DNA of 64,000 nucleotides from JBLWXV01 sp048267245 (GTDB lineage Bacteria; Bdellovibrionota; Bacteriovoracia; Bacteriovoracales; Bacteriovoracaceae): NCBI GenBank assembly GCA_048267245.1, contig JBLWXV010000002.1, positions 1,054,001 through 1,118,000 of the forward strand, read 5' to 3'. The number at the start of each line of letters is the position of its first letter. Positions within the stretch are counted from its first letter, which is position 1. Both the position numbers and the translations under genes were made by a program. This document shows, piece after piece, positions 8,144 to 15,975 of the stretch. The notes under the pieces are model-generated. The model was not told where the DNA came from and searched no databases. It saw only the letters and a list, made by a program, of their open reading frames with translations.

Positions 8144-8635
8144 TTATTGATCTCCTGCAGATGAAACTCTAGTCAGTACACACTTCAGAGGTTTTCCACG
8201 GCGGCCACTTGATTCGTAGGTGATTGAGTCCTCACCACTCTTGGTGATTTTTTCGTTGATCGTCACCGTTTTCTTTTCGCAGTTTTTATATGTGGTTTTG
8301 AAGCTCGCCACATTAGGCGTTAGTGTGTTGGTGCTCTCAATTGTGCAACCATCTTCGTGCTTTTCAACATCATTTGAGGGTGAGAGAAGAAATGATTTTC
8401 TCTGCCCTATGATTAGGAATTTTTTATCTTCGTCAGTTTTGATGAAGACTTGGCCGCTGTCACAATCTGATGAACTCTTTGGCGCAAGCTCAAAGGTGCC
8501 CGATTTAATTTCAAAGCTGGCGGCTTTTGCGTGAACCACTGGCCCAAGGCAGAGTGTGAGCGCCAGACACAGACTGAAAGCTCTTAGAATAGATTTCTCA
8601 TCAATATTTGAGAAGATGCGGGGTGGGAGTCTCAT
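8144..8635 (-). CDS. Secreted protein of unknown function
   Basis: The 163-residue product begins with a long N-region and a hydrophobic signal segment ending near VVHAKA (residue 38). The mature part, about 125 residues, is rich in beta-prone Ser, Thr and Lys and has four cysteines (in SDCDSG, DGCTIE, KNCEKK and LKCVLT), probably two disulfides. I do not recognise a family. The gene is first in an operon with the lysozyme-like gene; a partner or inhibitor role is possible but unproven. An AGAGGTA site lies just upstream of ATG 8635. Confidence 0.6.
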   Translation of the reverse strand: MRLPPRIFSNIDEKSILRAFSLCLALTLCLGPVVHAKAASFEIKSGTFELAPKSSSDCDSGQVFIKTDEDKKFLIIGQRKSFLLSPSNDVEKHEDGCTIESTNTLTPNVASFKTTYKNCEKKTVTINEKITKSGEDSITYESSGRRGKPLKCVLTRVSSAGDQ

Positions 8636-8815
8636 GCCTATACCTCTTTAATGGCGGCCAAATGCCTTAAATGATTATATGGGCTCATATCCATATTCTT
8701 AGAGAGAATTTTTTTGCCCTTTTTAAGCAGTCGATTTTATTACGGTCGATCTTTAGGAATATTAAGTATTTACGTTCTCGCCTTGGCCTATTAGTCTTAG
8801 AAGGAGGAGGGCCCA

Positions 8816-10084
8816 ATGAAATTCTTTGTGGATACCAGCTGTCTTTGCTCAGCCATTCAGAGTTGGCGCTTAGGCTTTGTCTTAGCGTTTTTAGCTGCTA
8901 GCAGTGTTGTGGCCCAGTCCGTAGCTCCTAATGCGATTGTCGTTAAGGAGGGAGTTAACTACCGCCAGGTAGATCACCTGGGTCCAACCAAGCAGGCCGT
9001 CTTTAGTTGTGTGCTCAAGGCGACTGGTGAGAATTATGAGATTAAGCGCCGGCCCATGAGTCGGCATATTAAAGAGCTGGGTGAGCCACCTTTTGATATT
9101 TCGTTTCCCGTTCCCAGCCAATACGCGCTAAAGGCTGGCGAGCGCTTGAGTGCGCCGCTTGCTCTTGAAGAGTGGTACTGGGTGATGCGCTCTAAGCTTG
9201 AGAATGGGGTGGAGAGACCAAATAACTCTAATTCTACAATTGCAGTGATTAGTGGAAGTGAGGAAGAGTCATGGCTACTCTCTTCAGGAGTCACAAACCT
9301 CAAGCGAGTCCTAAATCTTGATCAACTTGTTAAGCTCTTTAGTACCGGAAGAGTGGATGTGCTCTTGATAGATCGCGAAACTCTCAAAGAGCTCTCGCTC
9401 GATATGGGGCTCGATATCACACCCTACTTTTTTAAGTTTGAGCGCTACGTTTCTTTTTCAGCGCTCTTTTCTGCAGCAATCATTGGTAAGAAGCCAGATT
9501 TGCTTGAGGCTTTTAATAGACAAATTCCCTCCTGTGCAACTGAGGAAGTCTTGCTCGATCCCATCCAAAAAGTGGCACTTGAAGCTTATTCACGGGAGGT
9601 TTACGGTTGGCTAGTAGCACGAGAGGAGACGAGATCGCTGCAATCTCGGCCAGTGAAGATTTCGCGCTTTGATCACTCTTTTATCGATTCCCTTGAGCGC
9701 GAGTGGGGCAAGAGCACCTCTTCTCTTAGGAAGGGAGTTTTTAATAACTCACTCTCTAAATTTTTAAGAGCTAAGCTTTCATCTCGCTTTCCCTTTGTGA
9801 GTGAGCTTTTAGTCTTTGATCGCTCTGGAGCTCTAGTTGCGGCCTCCGCAGATACCACTGACTATTATCAAGGGGATGAGATGAAATACACTCAGACCTT
9901 TTCTAAGAATCAAAACTTCTATCTCGATCGACTGCGCTTTGATGAGTCGACGGGCAAATTCCTCGTGCAGGTGACTATGCTCATACAAGGACAGGGCACT
10001 GGTCAGAACGCACTCGGGGTTACTCTCGGAATAGATGTCACGAATTTCTTGGCTTCGTCTCGCAAGCAAAACCAATCAAAGTAA
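8816..10084 (+). CDS. Periplasmic solute-binding/Cache-like protein without a membrane output domain
   Basis: The 422-residue protein starts with a signal sequence (residues about 15-34). Residues 45-240 resemble a periplasmic solute-binding lobe pair: LDQLVKLFSTGRVDVLLIDR is typical of type-II binding folds. The C-terminal 150 residues look like a Cache/PDC sensor domain, with FPFVSELLVFDRSGALVA, DYYQGDEMKYTQTF and the closing ALGVTLGIDV strand. There is no transmembrane segment after the sensor, so it may be a soluble periplasmic receptor that contacts a separate partner. A strong GGAGGAGGG Shine-Dalgarno supports ATG 8816. Confidence 0.65.
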   Translation: MKFFVDTSCLCSAIQSWRLGFVLAFLAASSVVAQSVAPNAIVVKEGVNYRQVDHLGPTKQAVFSCVLKATGENYEIKRRPMSRHIKELGEPPFDISFPVPSQYALKAGERLSAPLALEEWYWVMRSKLENGVERPNNSNSTIAVISGSEEESWLLSSGVTNLKRVLNLDQLVKLFSTGRVDVLLIDRETLKELSLDMGLDITPYFFKFERYVSFSALFSAAIIGKKPDLLEAFNRQIPSCATEEVLLDPIQKVALEAYSREVYGWLVAREETRSLQSRPVKISRFDHSFIDSLEREWGKSTSSLRKGVFNNSLSKFLRAKLSSRFPFVSELLVFDRSGALVAASADTTDYYQGDEMKYTQTFSKNQNFYLDRLRFDESTGKFLVQVTMLIQGQGTGQNALGVTLGIDVTNFLASSRKQNQSK

Positions 10085-10096
10085 GGTGGGATTGAG

Positions 10097-10185
10097 GGTC
10101 GCAAAGATGATGACTTTTAATCTTTTTTGGGGAGAGACCTAGGTTTACATCTTTGCGACCTCGTAAACCGGCTTTATTAAAAAGC
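10097..10185 (+). other. Competing inverted repeats, possible attenuator or sRNA structure
   Basis: A perfect 13-base inverted repeat pairs 10097-10109 (GGTCGCAAAGATG) with 10148-10160. A second stem, GGTTTAC at 10142-10148 with GTAAACC at 10163-10169, shares base 10148 and would enclose the 3' arm of the first stem, so the two cannot form together. A short hairpin GCTTT-ATTAA-AAAGC follows at 10171-10185. The region lies between the sensor-like gene and the XRE regulator. I see no uridine run, so a simple terminator is unlikely. Confidence 0.45.
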
Positions 10186-10277
10186 TGAGGCGAATATCTT
10201 TCTATTTACACTCTTTGCCAAATATGATTTTAAAAGTACCTAGAAATTGTCCTTTTTTTAGGGGCGGGAGCATAGTC

Positions 10278-11051
10278 ATGGCAAGTGGAAATGAATTCAA
10301 AGAAGTTCGCGATGTGTTAAAAGTAATCCTCAAGAATCGAAAGATTACCTACCGCGATCTGGCAAGTGAGCTCGGGCTGACAGAGAGCGCGGTGAAGAAG
10401 ATTTTTACCGCGCCGGACTGCTCATATTCTAGGCTCAATCAAATCTGCAAAGTGCTCGGAATTGGCCTGATCGATATCCTGCGCGAAATGGAAACAAAAG
10501 TGTTGCGCCAAGAGCGCTTCACTCCGGCCCAAGAGAGCTTCTTTGCCAGCAACATGGACTACTTTCACTTCTTTTGGCGCTTAGTTGCCGAGCGAAGAAC
10601 ACTCGAGGAAATCAAGGCGATGGAGGGGATCGATGAGCGCGATTGCTTGCGCTACCTGCTCAAACTCGACGATCTAGGGCTCATTGAGCTGCATGAAAAT
10701 AACGTCATTAAACTTCCCAAGATGAGACTCAATCGCTGGATGGGTCAAGGTCCGCTCACTGATGTGATTCACTACGAATGGTCGGTAGCGCTCATCAAGG
10801 AAGTAGTTTCATTTTCACCAGAAGAGAAATCGGATCACTTTATGCTTAGATCAGTTCCTCTGAGAGAGGAGAGTTACCGCGAATTTCTTCAAGCGGCCCG
10901 TGATCTTGAAGTTGAGTTTCTCAAGCGCTCTGTGCGCGAGCGCTCGCTTTCAGATCGCGATCTCATAAATGTGAAATTTCTTATCTGCACCAATACTGGA
11001 AGTTTTATTCCAGAGGGCGGACTTCTTCACAAGAGCGTGCTTCGAAGTTAA
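10278..11051 (+). CDS. XRE-type helix-turn-helix transcriptional regulator
   Basis: From ATG 10278 the protein has 257 residues. Residues about 8-60 form an XRE-like helix-turn-helix (KITYRDLASELGLTESAVKK), which should bind DNA. The rest is an alpha-helical domain including a second winged-helix-like part (LRYLLKLDDLGLIEL), a pattern common in Bdellovibrionota regulators. The start at 10278 is chosen over one 63 bases upstream because GGGAG lies seven bases ahead of it and the shorter protein begins directly with the HTH domain. Its stop shares TTAA with the opposing L,D-transpeptidase gene. Confidence 0.8.
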   Translation: MASGNEFKEVRDVLKVILKNRKITYRDLASELGLTESAVKKIFTAPDCSYSRLNQICKVLGIGLIDILREMETKVLRQERFTPAQESFFASNMDYFHFFWRLVAERRTLEEIKAMEGIDERDCLRYLLKLDDLGLIELHENNVIKLPKMRLNRWMGQGPLTDVIHYEWSVALIKEVVSFSPEEKSDHFMLRSVPLREESYREFLQAARDLEVEFLKRSVRERSLSDRDLINVKFLICTNTGSFIPEGGLLHKSVLRS

Positions 11052-11680
11052 GGGTTGAGCTCGATGGGAGTGCCATCTTTTACGAGATCATAGATCTCTT
11101 GAATGGCCTCGTTAGAAACGGCGATACAGCCTTGAGTCCAGTCGACAAATTCAAGTGCCGAGTAGACTAGGTCGCGGCTAATTCCATCCATCCAGTCTGG
11201 AATCCATGCTGAATAGTAGGGGCCAAGTTCATTGGGCATACCGTGAATGAAGATCTCTCCACCTGGAGAAACTCCGCGCTCCTTGGCCTGAGCAATATCT
11301 TGCGCATTTGGATAGTTAATATGAAGTGAGAGAAAGTAGCGGCTCTTTGGGTTGCGGTAGTCGATGGTGTAGGTGCCTTCTGGAGTTTTCCCGTCGCCTT
11401 CTTCAGTTTTGTGACCGCTTGGCGCCCAGCCAAGCATGATCGAATAAGTGCGGTAGGCCTGAAGTTCTCCCTCGGAGTTTGTGGCCATGAGATAGAGCTT
11501 GCGCTCAGACTTATCAACGACCACCTTGTCGACGAAATCTAATTCTTGGGCCTGAAAATCTCTAATTTGGGCCAGTCTTTGCACTCGTTCCCTCTGAACT
11601 TGCCCGCGCGATTTTGCGAGAGCATTAGCACTCGTTAAGAGTAGCACAGAAAGAAGAATGGTTTTACCGAGTAGATTCAT
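11048..11680 (-). CDS. L,D-transpeptidase (YkuD domain)
   Basis: The protein has 210 residues with an N-terminal signal peptide (MNLLGKTILLSVLLLTSANALA). The YkuD catalytic region spans about residues 52-205 and has the family signature: HGMPNE followed by the cysteine motif DWTQGCIAVSN. The cysteine attacks tetrapeptide stems to form 3-3 cross-links or attach proteins to peptidoglycan. Longer upstream in-frame starts exist, but only ATG 11680 gives a normal signal peptide. A second YkuD gene lies at 42.9 kb. It is convergent with the XRE regulator. Confidence 0.9.
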   Translation of the reverse strand: MNLLGKTILLSVLLLTSANALAKSRGQVQRERVQRLAQIRDFQAQELDFVDKVVVDKSERKLYLMATNSEGELQAYRTYSIMLGWAPSGHKTEEGDGKTPEGTYTIDYRNPKSRYFLSLHINYPNAQDIAQAKERGVSPGGEIFIHGMPNELGPYYSAWIPDWMDGISRDLVYSALEFVDWTQGCIAVSNEAIQEIYDLVKDGTPIELNP

Positions 11681-11800
11681 AGTGAGTCCAAGTATGAGTT
11701 GAGATTCTGAGTGATTATAATGTGTTTGCGCAAAGCGTTGGGTATACCCTGTAAGCTTTTTAGGGAAGGTCTTAAATGTCTTAAATAACAGCCCTTTACC

Positions 11801-11828
11801 TTGCCAAGCCCCCCTCGAGCGCGATAAA
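11801..11828 (+). promoter_or_regulatory. Putative rlmN promoter, leaderless spacing
   Basis: TTGCCA (11801-11806) and GATAAA (11823-11828) are 16 bases apart. The rlmN ATG follows eight bases after the -10 element, and no Shine-Dalgarno sequence is present. Confidence 0.45.
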
Positions 11829-11836
11829 TAAAGCCC

Positions 11837-12874
11837 ATGCACTCGCTCCTTGCCCACACCCTCGACTCCTTTTGTGAGGCTTACCGTCCGGTGGGAATGA
11901 AGGCGCTTGGTAGTTATGCACTTAAAGAAATCTACCGCTCTTCGTTTACCAGTGGCCCAGATGCCATCAAATCCTGGCCCGAGCGCTGGGGCTTGGAGTT
12001 TTTGTCTCAATTCTCTTTTGATCTTCCCAAGCGCAGTGAAGTTAAGAGATCAAGTGACGGAACCATCAAATTTCTTCACGAACTCATTGATGGCCACTTC
12101 GTTGAAACAGTTTTGATTCCCTTTCATAAGCGCTACACCGTTTGCCTCTCTACTCAAGTGGGCTGCGCCGTTCGTTGCTCCTTTTGCTATACTGGTCGCC
12201 AGGGCCTCAAGCGACACTTGAGTGCGAGTGAAATTGTTGGGCAGTACCTAAGTAGCTTTTACTATCTCAGACAGAGCAACGATTCGGCCAAACGCGTACT
12301 TGCCCCTAGTATTGTTTTTATGGGACAGGGTGAGCCGCTACATAATTTCGATGAAGTTAAGAAAGCAATTGATGTTCTCACTGGACCTGGATCCCTTGGC
12401 GTTGGCCATCGCCAAATAACTCTTTCGACTTCAGGCTTTTTGCCAGGTCTTAAACGCTGGGCCGAGCTGCCACCCATTAACTTGGCGCTCAGTCTCCATT
12501 CGACCGAGCACAAGCTCAGAAGTGAACTCATTCCAATAAATGAGAAATGGCCACTGGACGTGATCTTTGAAGAATTAGATCGGGTAAAACTTCTCTCAAG
12601 GCAATTTATTACGTTTGAGTATTTACTGATCGCCGGAGTCAACGATACCAGCAGAGATGTTGAGGGATTAGTTAAGTGGCTCTCCACTAGGCCTGCTCTG
12701 GTGAATTTAATTCCCTTCAATCCCTATCCTGGCTCTGAATACAAGCGCCCTACAGATGGGGAGGTTGAGCGCTTTAAGGCGGCACTGGTCTCCCATGGCC
12801 TAAGAGTGATGGTGCGCACGACAAAGGGCGATGAAATCCTGGCCGCTTGTGGTCAACTTAATACTGCGAATTAG
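11837..12874 (+). CDS. rlmN: Dual-specificity rRNA/tRNA adenine-C2 methyltransferase RlmN
   Basis: The 345-residue radical-SAM protein has the RlmN/Cfr layout. An N-terminal helical domain precedes the iron-sulfur motif CAVRCSFC (Cys110, 114 and 117). FMGQGEPLHN follows, then the substrate stretch LALSLHST, and a conserved C-terminal cysteine lies in AACGQL (Cys338). RlmN methylates A2503 of 23S rRNA and A37 of some tRNAs in the cytoplasm. Length and motifs match RlmN better than Cfr, although a few family positions differ. It lacks a Shine-Dalgarno site and probably uses a leaderless start. It is divergent from the L,D-transpeptidase gene. Confidence 0.92.
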   Translation: MHSLLAHTLDSFCEAYRPVGMKALGSYALKEIYRSSFTSGPDAIKSWPERWGLEFLSQFSFDLPKRSEVKRSSDGTIKFLHELIDGHFVETVLIPFHKRYTVCLSTQVGCAVRCSFCYTGRQGLKRHLSASEIVGQYLSSFYYLRQSNDSAKRVLAPSIVFMGQGEPLHNFDEVKKAIDVLTGPGSLGVGHRQITLSTSGFLPGLKRWAELPPINLALSLHSTEHKLRSELIPINEKWPLDVIFEELDRVKLLSRQFITFEYLLIAGVNDTSRDVEGLVKWLSTRPALVNLIPFNPYPGSEYKRPTDGEVERFKAALVSHGLRVMVRTTKGDEILAACGQLNTAN

Positions 12875-12877
12875 CAC

Positions 12878-12905
12878 TTGCCAACTACGCCGCTCACTTT
12901 AGAAT
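12878..12905 (+). promoter_or_regulatory. Putative promoter of the MscS-like gene
   Basis: TTGCCA (12878-12883), 16 bases, TAGAAT (12900-12905). Transcription would begin near 12912, just before ATG 12916, and after GTG 12907. An inverted repeat GCTCACT/AGTGAGC (12892-12898 and 12906-12912) brackets the -10 element. Confidence 0.45.
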
Positions 12906-12915
12906 AGTGAGCATT

Positions 12916-13770
12916 ATGCCAAACGAAGCACAAGTCCAAAAAGTTATTGAGTCCCTAACCTGGTCGCAGATCGGGGTGACCTTTATCACTGTGGCGATTA
13001 TTTTTACCCTGCGCCACCTGGTCATCGGTTGGATAAATCACCGCAAGAATATTTCGATTGGAAGAAGGCGCAAGTGGGCGGTTAACACCAATTCATTTTT
13101 TAGCTTGGTTCTCATCTTTGCCGTTGTTCTCATTTGGTCGAGTGAGTTGCAAACCATGGCGCTCTCATTTGTCGCGATAGCAGCTGCGATAGTGATTGCC
13201 ACTAAAGAAGTGCTCTCCTGCTTTACCGGCGGTCTCTATAAATCGAGCAATAATCTCTTTGATGTGGGAGATCGCATTGAAGTCAATGGCTTTCGTGGCG
13301 ATGTGATTGATCGCAATCTCTTTGCGACTACCTTGCTTGAAATTGGTCCAGGAAGTAAGACTCACCAGTACACAGGCAGAAGTGTGAGTATCCCCAATAG
13401 TTTCTTTCTCTCACATCCTGTGGTGAATGAGTCGTTCTTAAAGAACTTTGTGTTGCATACTTTCTCTATTCCACTTTGTATTAAGTGCAATTGGAAGAAG
13501 GGAGAGGTGATCCTCCTAGAAGCAGCTGAGAGTGTTTGCTCACATCTCTATCCAACTGTGGAAGGGCATATGAAGCGCTTTGAAGAGCGCGCTTCCATCC
13601 AGCCACCGCGCTATCATCCAAGGGTGCATATGCGTTTTCTCGACTACAAGTCTTTCGAGTTTATCGTGCGAGTGACGGTTCCTGCCAATGAGAAGGGCCA
13701 GTACGAACAGGAAATCATCAAGAAATTTATGAATGATTTTGGCGATGAAATTCAGTCGGCCGTGGTCTAG
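12916..13770 (+). CDS. MscS-type mechanosensitive channel
   Basis: This 284-residue protein has three hydrophobic segments, around residues 17-36, 57-77 and 80-103. The last holds the pore-helix region ALSFVAIAAAIVIATKEVLS. It is followed by the MscS beta domain, including NLFDVGDRIEVNGFRGDV and SIPNSFFL, and a mixed C-terminal domain. Such channels open under membrane tension to release solutes in osmotic downshock. The ATG at 12916 is chosen because the promoter predicts a transcript starting after the in-frame GTG at 12907. Its stop shares CTAG with the next, opposing gene. Confidence 0.88.
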   Translation: MPNEAQVQKVIESLTWSQIGVTFITVAIIFTLRHLVIGWINHRKNISIGRRRKWAVNTNSFFSLVLIFAVVLIWSSELQTMALSFVAIAAAIVIATKEVLSCFTGGLYKSSNNLFDVGDRIEVNGFRGDVIDRNLFATTLLEIGPGSKTHQYTGRSVSIPNSFFLSHPVVNESFLKNFVLHTFSIPLCIKCNWKKGEVILLEAAESVCSHLYPTVEGHMKRFEERASIQPPRYHPRVHMRFLDYKSFEFIVRVTVPANEKGQYEQEIIKKFMNDFGDEIQSAVV

Positions 13771-14804
13771 AGATAACTCTCAGAGTGGTCGGTCTCAATA
13801 AAGCTCAACTCTTCTTCAATATCTGAAAGGTTGTCAAAGGTCGCAACATGCACGAGGGCGTCTCCCTTTACAACTAGTGGAACTTGAACCTTTCCGATGA
13901 TAATCCCATCCATCTTAGCGCGAAGTGAGATTTTCTTTAAGCCCAGGGGGTCAGAGATGTGCCCTAGAATTTCATCTTTATGAATTCGCTTTCCAAGTGG
14001 GGCTTTGAGAGTGAGCACGCCACCTTGAGGAGAGCGAACCCAATAGGATTTTTGAGCGACGATGAGTTTCGAGCGTCTTACCTTATGGGTCATGATTTTC
14101 TTTTGCTTTGTGAGCATGCCGATGCTCTCCATGACGTTGAGAATCCCCTGAACTCCCAGGCGAATCCCAGGCTCATCAAAGCGCAGGGCCTCTCCTGTTT
14201 CAAAGAGCAGTATGGGAATTTCTGCTTCTACACAAGCCTGTCTAAGACTCCCATCTCGCTCATTGGCGTCGAGTACGACGTGAGCATTAAAGGCCTTGGC
14301 CATTTTCTTTACCGCGGGGTCTGAGAGATTGGCCCGAATTTGAGGGAGATTTGTGCGGTTAATGGCGCCAGTGTGAATATCAATACCATGGGTAGAGCGC
14401 AGAACAACTTCATCCATAAAGAGCTTGGCCAGTCTTGAACCCAGAGAGCCCTTTGATTGTCCTGGAAAGAGGCGATTGAGATCTCTTCTATCGGGTAGAT
14501 ATCTACTCTTATTGTTAAAGCCAAAGATATTGACGATGGGGATGGCAATGAGTGTGCCCTTGATCTCTGAGAGTCGCTTATTCTTTAGCACTCGCCTAAT
14601 AACTTCGAGTCCACTGATTTCATCGCCATGTATACAAGCCGATAAAAAGAGAACCGGGCCATCTTTTGATCCGTGAATTACTTGCCCCGGCACTCCGAGT
14701 TCAGTGCTGTCGTAGAGTCTGCCCAGCGGAATTTTAAAACTCTTGCGCTCTCCTGGAGCAACTTCGATATCGGCAATTTTAAAATTCTCTCGCTTAGCTT
14801 TCAA
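13767..14804 (-). CDS. Succinylglutamate desuccinylase/aspartoacylase-family protein
   Basis: The 345-residue protein is a zinc-carboxypeptidase-like hydrolase of the AstE/AspA group. Zinc and substrate motifs are visible: CIHGDEISGLEVIRR (His and Glu ligands), DRRDLNRLFPG, and HGIDIHTGA. The C-terminal part is a barrel-sandwich domain (SPQGGVLTLKAPLGKRIHKD). These enzymes cleave N-acyl groups from amino acids. It lies two bases downstream of rimK on the same strand. This pairing is known from other bacteria and suggests a shared amino-acid ligation/hydrolysis pathway. Confidence 0.85.
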   Translation of the reverse strand: MKAKRENFKIADIEVAPGERKSFKIPLGRLYDSTELGVPGQVIHGSKDGPVLFLSACIHGDEISGLEVIRRVLKNKRLSEIKGTLIAIPIVNIFGFNNKSRYLPDRRDLNRLFPGQSKGSLGSRLAKLFMDEVVLRSTHGIDIHTGAINRTNLPQIRANLSDPAVKKMAKAFNAHVVLDANERDGSLRQACVEAEIPILLFETGEALRFDEPGIRLGVQGILNVMESIGMLTKQKKIMTHKVRRSKLIVAQKSYWVRSPQGGVLTLKAPLGKRIHKDEILGHISDPLGLKKISLRAKMDGIIIGKVQVPLVVKGDALVHVATFDNLSDIEEELSFIETDHSESYL

Positions 14805-14806
14805 TT

Positions 14807-15712
14807 TTATCCTCGGCCCCTAACTTTGGTGGCCTTTGATCCGGCGTTCTTTTCAATAAATTCAATAATGAGTCCGGCCACATTCTTGCCCGTTGCCTTT
14901 TCAATTCCCTCTAGACCCGGAGAGGAGTTGACTTCGATAATCTTTGGTCCATCGCTGGCGCGAATAATATCCACCCCCGCCACGTGAAGGCCCATGGCCT
15001 GAGCGGCTTTAATGGCCATGGTGCGCTCTGCTCTGGTGATTTCAATTTCTTTGGCCGAGCCACCGCGGTGAAGATTCGATCTGAATTCACCTTCTTTAGC
15101 TGTCCTCATCATCGAGGCAACAACTTTGTCGCCGATGACAAAGCAACGAATGTCGCTACCACCGGCTTCTTTAATAAATTGCTGAACCAGAAAGTTTGCT
15201 GACATCTCTCTAAAAGCATCAATTACACTCTCGGCCGCTTTCTGAGTCTCTGCCAATACGACGCCTCTTCCTTGTGAACCCTCTAATAGTTTAATCACGC
15301 AGGGAGCGCCACCGACTAATTTGATCAGATCTTTTGTCTGCTTAGTTGAGTGAGCAAAACTTGTGCTTGGAAGGCCAACACCTCTTTTTGAGAGAAGTTG
15401 GAGTGCGCGCAATTTATCGCGCGAGCGACCAATGGCATTTGATTCATTGAGGGGAAAGACTCCCATCATTTCAAATTGTCTGAGTACCGCGGTTCCGTAA
15501 AAAGTGATCGATGAGGAGATGCGAGGAATGACGGCGTCAAAATCGTTGAGTGGTTTCTTTCTAAAATAAACCATGGGCTCTACTTGGGTAATATCCATGT
15601 AGCACTGGAGCGTATTAATTGTGTGCATGTCGTGACCGCGCGCACGGCCCTCTTCAAGTAGACGCTGAGTAGAATACAATTTTGGAAATGTGGTCATGAC
15701 TCCAATTTTCAT
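14807..15712 (-). CDS. rimK: RimK-type ATP-grasp glutamate ligase
   Basis: From ATG 15712 (MKIGVMTTFP) the protein has 301 residues, the usual RimK length. It has the ATP-grasp features GAPCVIKLLEGSQGRGVVL, the ADP-binding SDIRCFVIGDKVVASM segment, and the metal-binding end DGPKIIEVNSSPGLEG. RimK adds glutamate residues to ribosomal protein S6 or makes polyglutamate, in the cytoplasm. The start at 15712 is preferred over an ATG 42 bases upstream because AAGGA lies just ahead of it and the family starts there. The gene is followed by the aspartoacylase-like gene. Confidence 0.92.
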   Translation of the reverse strand: MKIGVMTTFPKLYSTQRLLEEGRARGHDMHTINTLQCYMDITQVEPMVYFRKKPLNDFDAVIPRISSSITFYGTAVLRQFEMMGVFPLNESNAIGRSRDKLRALQLLSKRGVGLPSTSFAHSTKQTKDLIKLVGGAPCVIKLLEGSQGRGVVLAETQKAAESVIDAFREMSANFLVQQFIKEAGGSDIRCFVIGDKVVASMMRTAKEGEFRSNLHRGGSAKEIEITRAERTMAIKAAQAMGLHVAGVDIIRASDGPKIIEVNSSPGLEGIEKATGKNVAGLIIEFIEKNAGSKATKVRGRG

Positions 15713-15975
15713 ACGGTCCTTCTTAAGTTGGCGCCCATAATAGGGGAGCGCCAAGAGTGAGTTTAAGAGAGTATAACTCCCATTATTTGCTTGTGATAGA
15801 GTGCTATAAAAACGATCTAAAGGCTTGTAACTCTTTGATAATATAGCTCTTTTTATACTCTAAACGGACGTCGTTTATTGTCAAGACTCTGTCATCCCAG
15901 GTCACGGCCCCAAATGTACTTTGGCCCGACAATAGAGGGAGAGAAAGATTCCTCTTAAACCCAAAGGACGTTGAG

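Noticed and set aside
10097..10185. Cyclic di-GMP riboswitch (GEMM-I)
   Set aside because: GCAAAG is present, but the conserved GEMM core around CACGCA and the GGGACGCAAAGCC receptor pattern are missing.
12262..12720. A 152-residue open frame on the minus strand inside rlmN
   Set aside because: It is fully inside the well-supported rlmN gene and shows no domain or ribosome site.
12907..12915. GTG 12907 as start of the MscS-like gene
   Set aside because: It lies only one base after the -10 element, so the predicted transcript would begin after it; ATG 12916 fits better.
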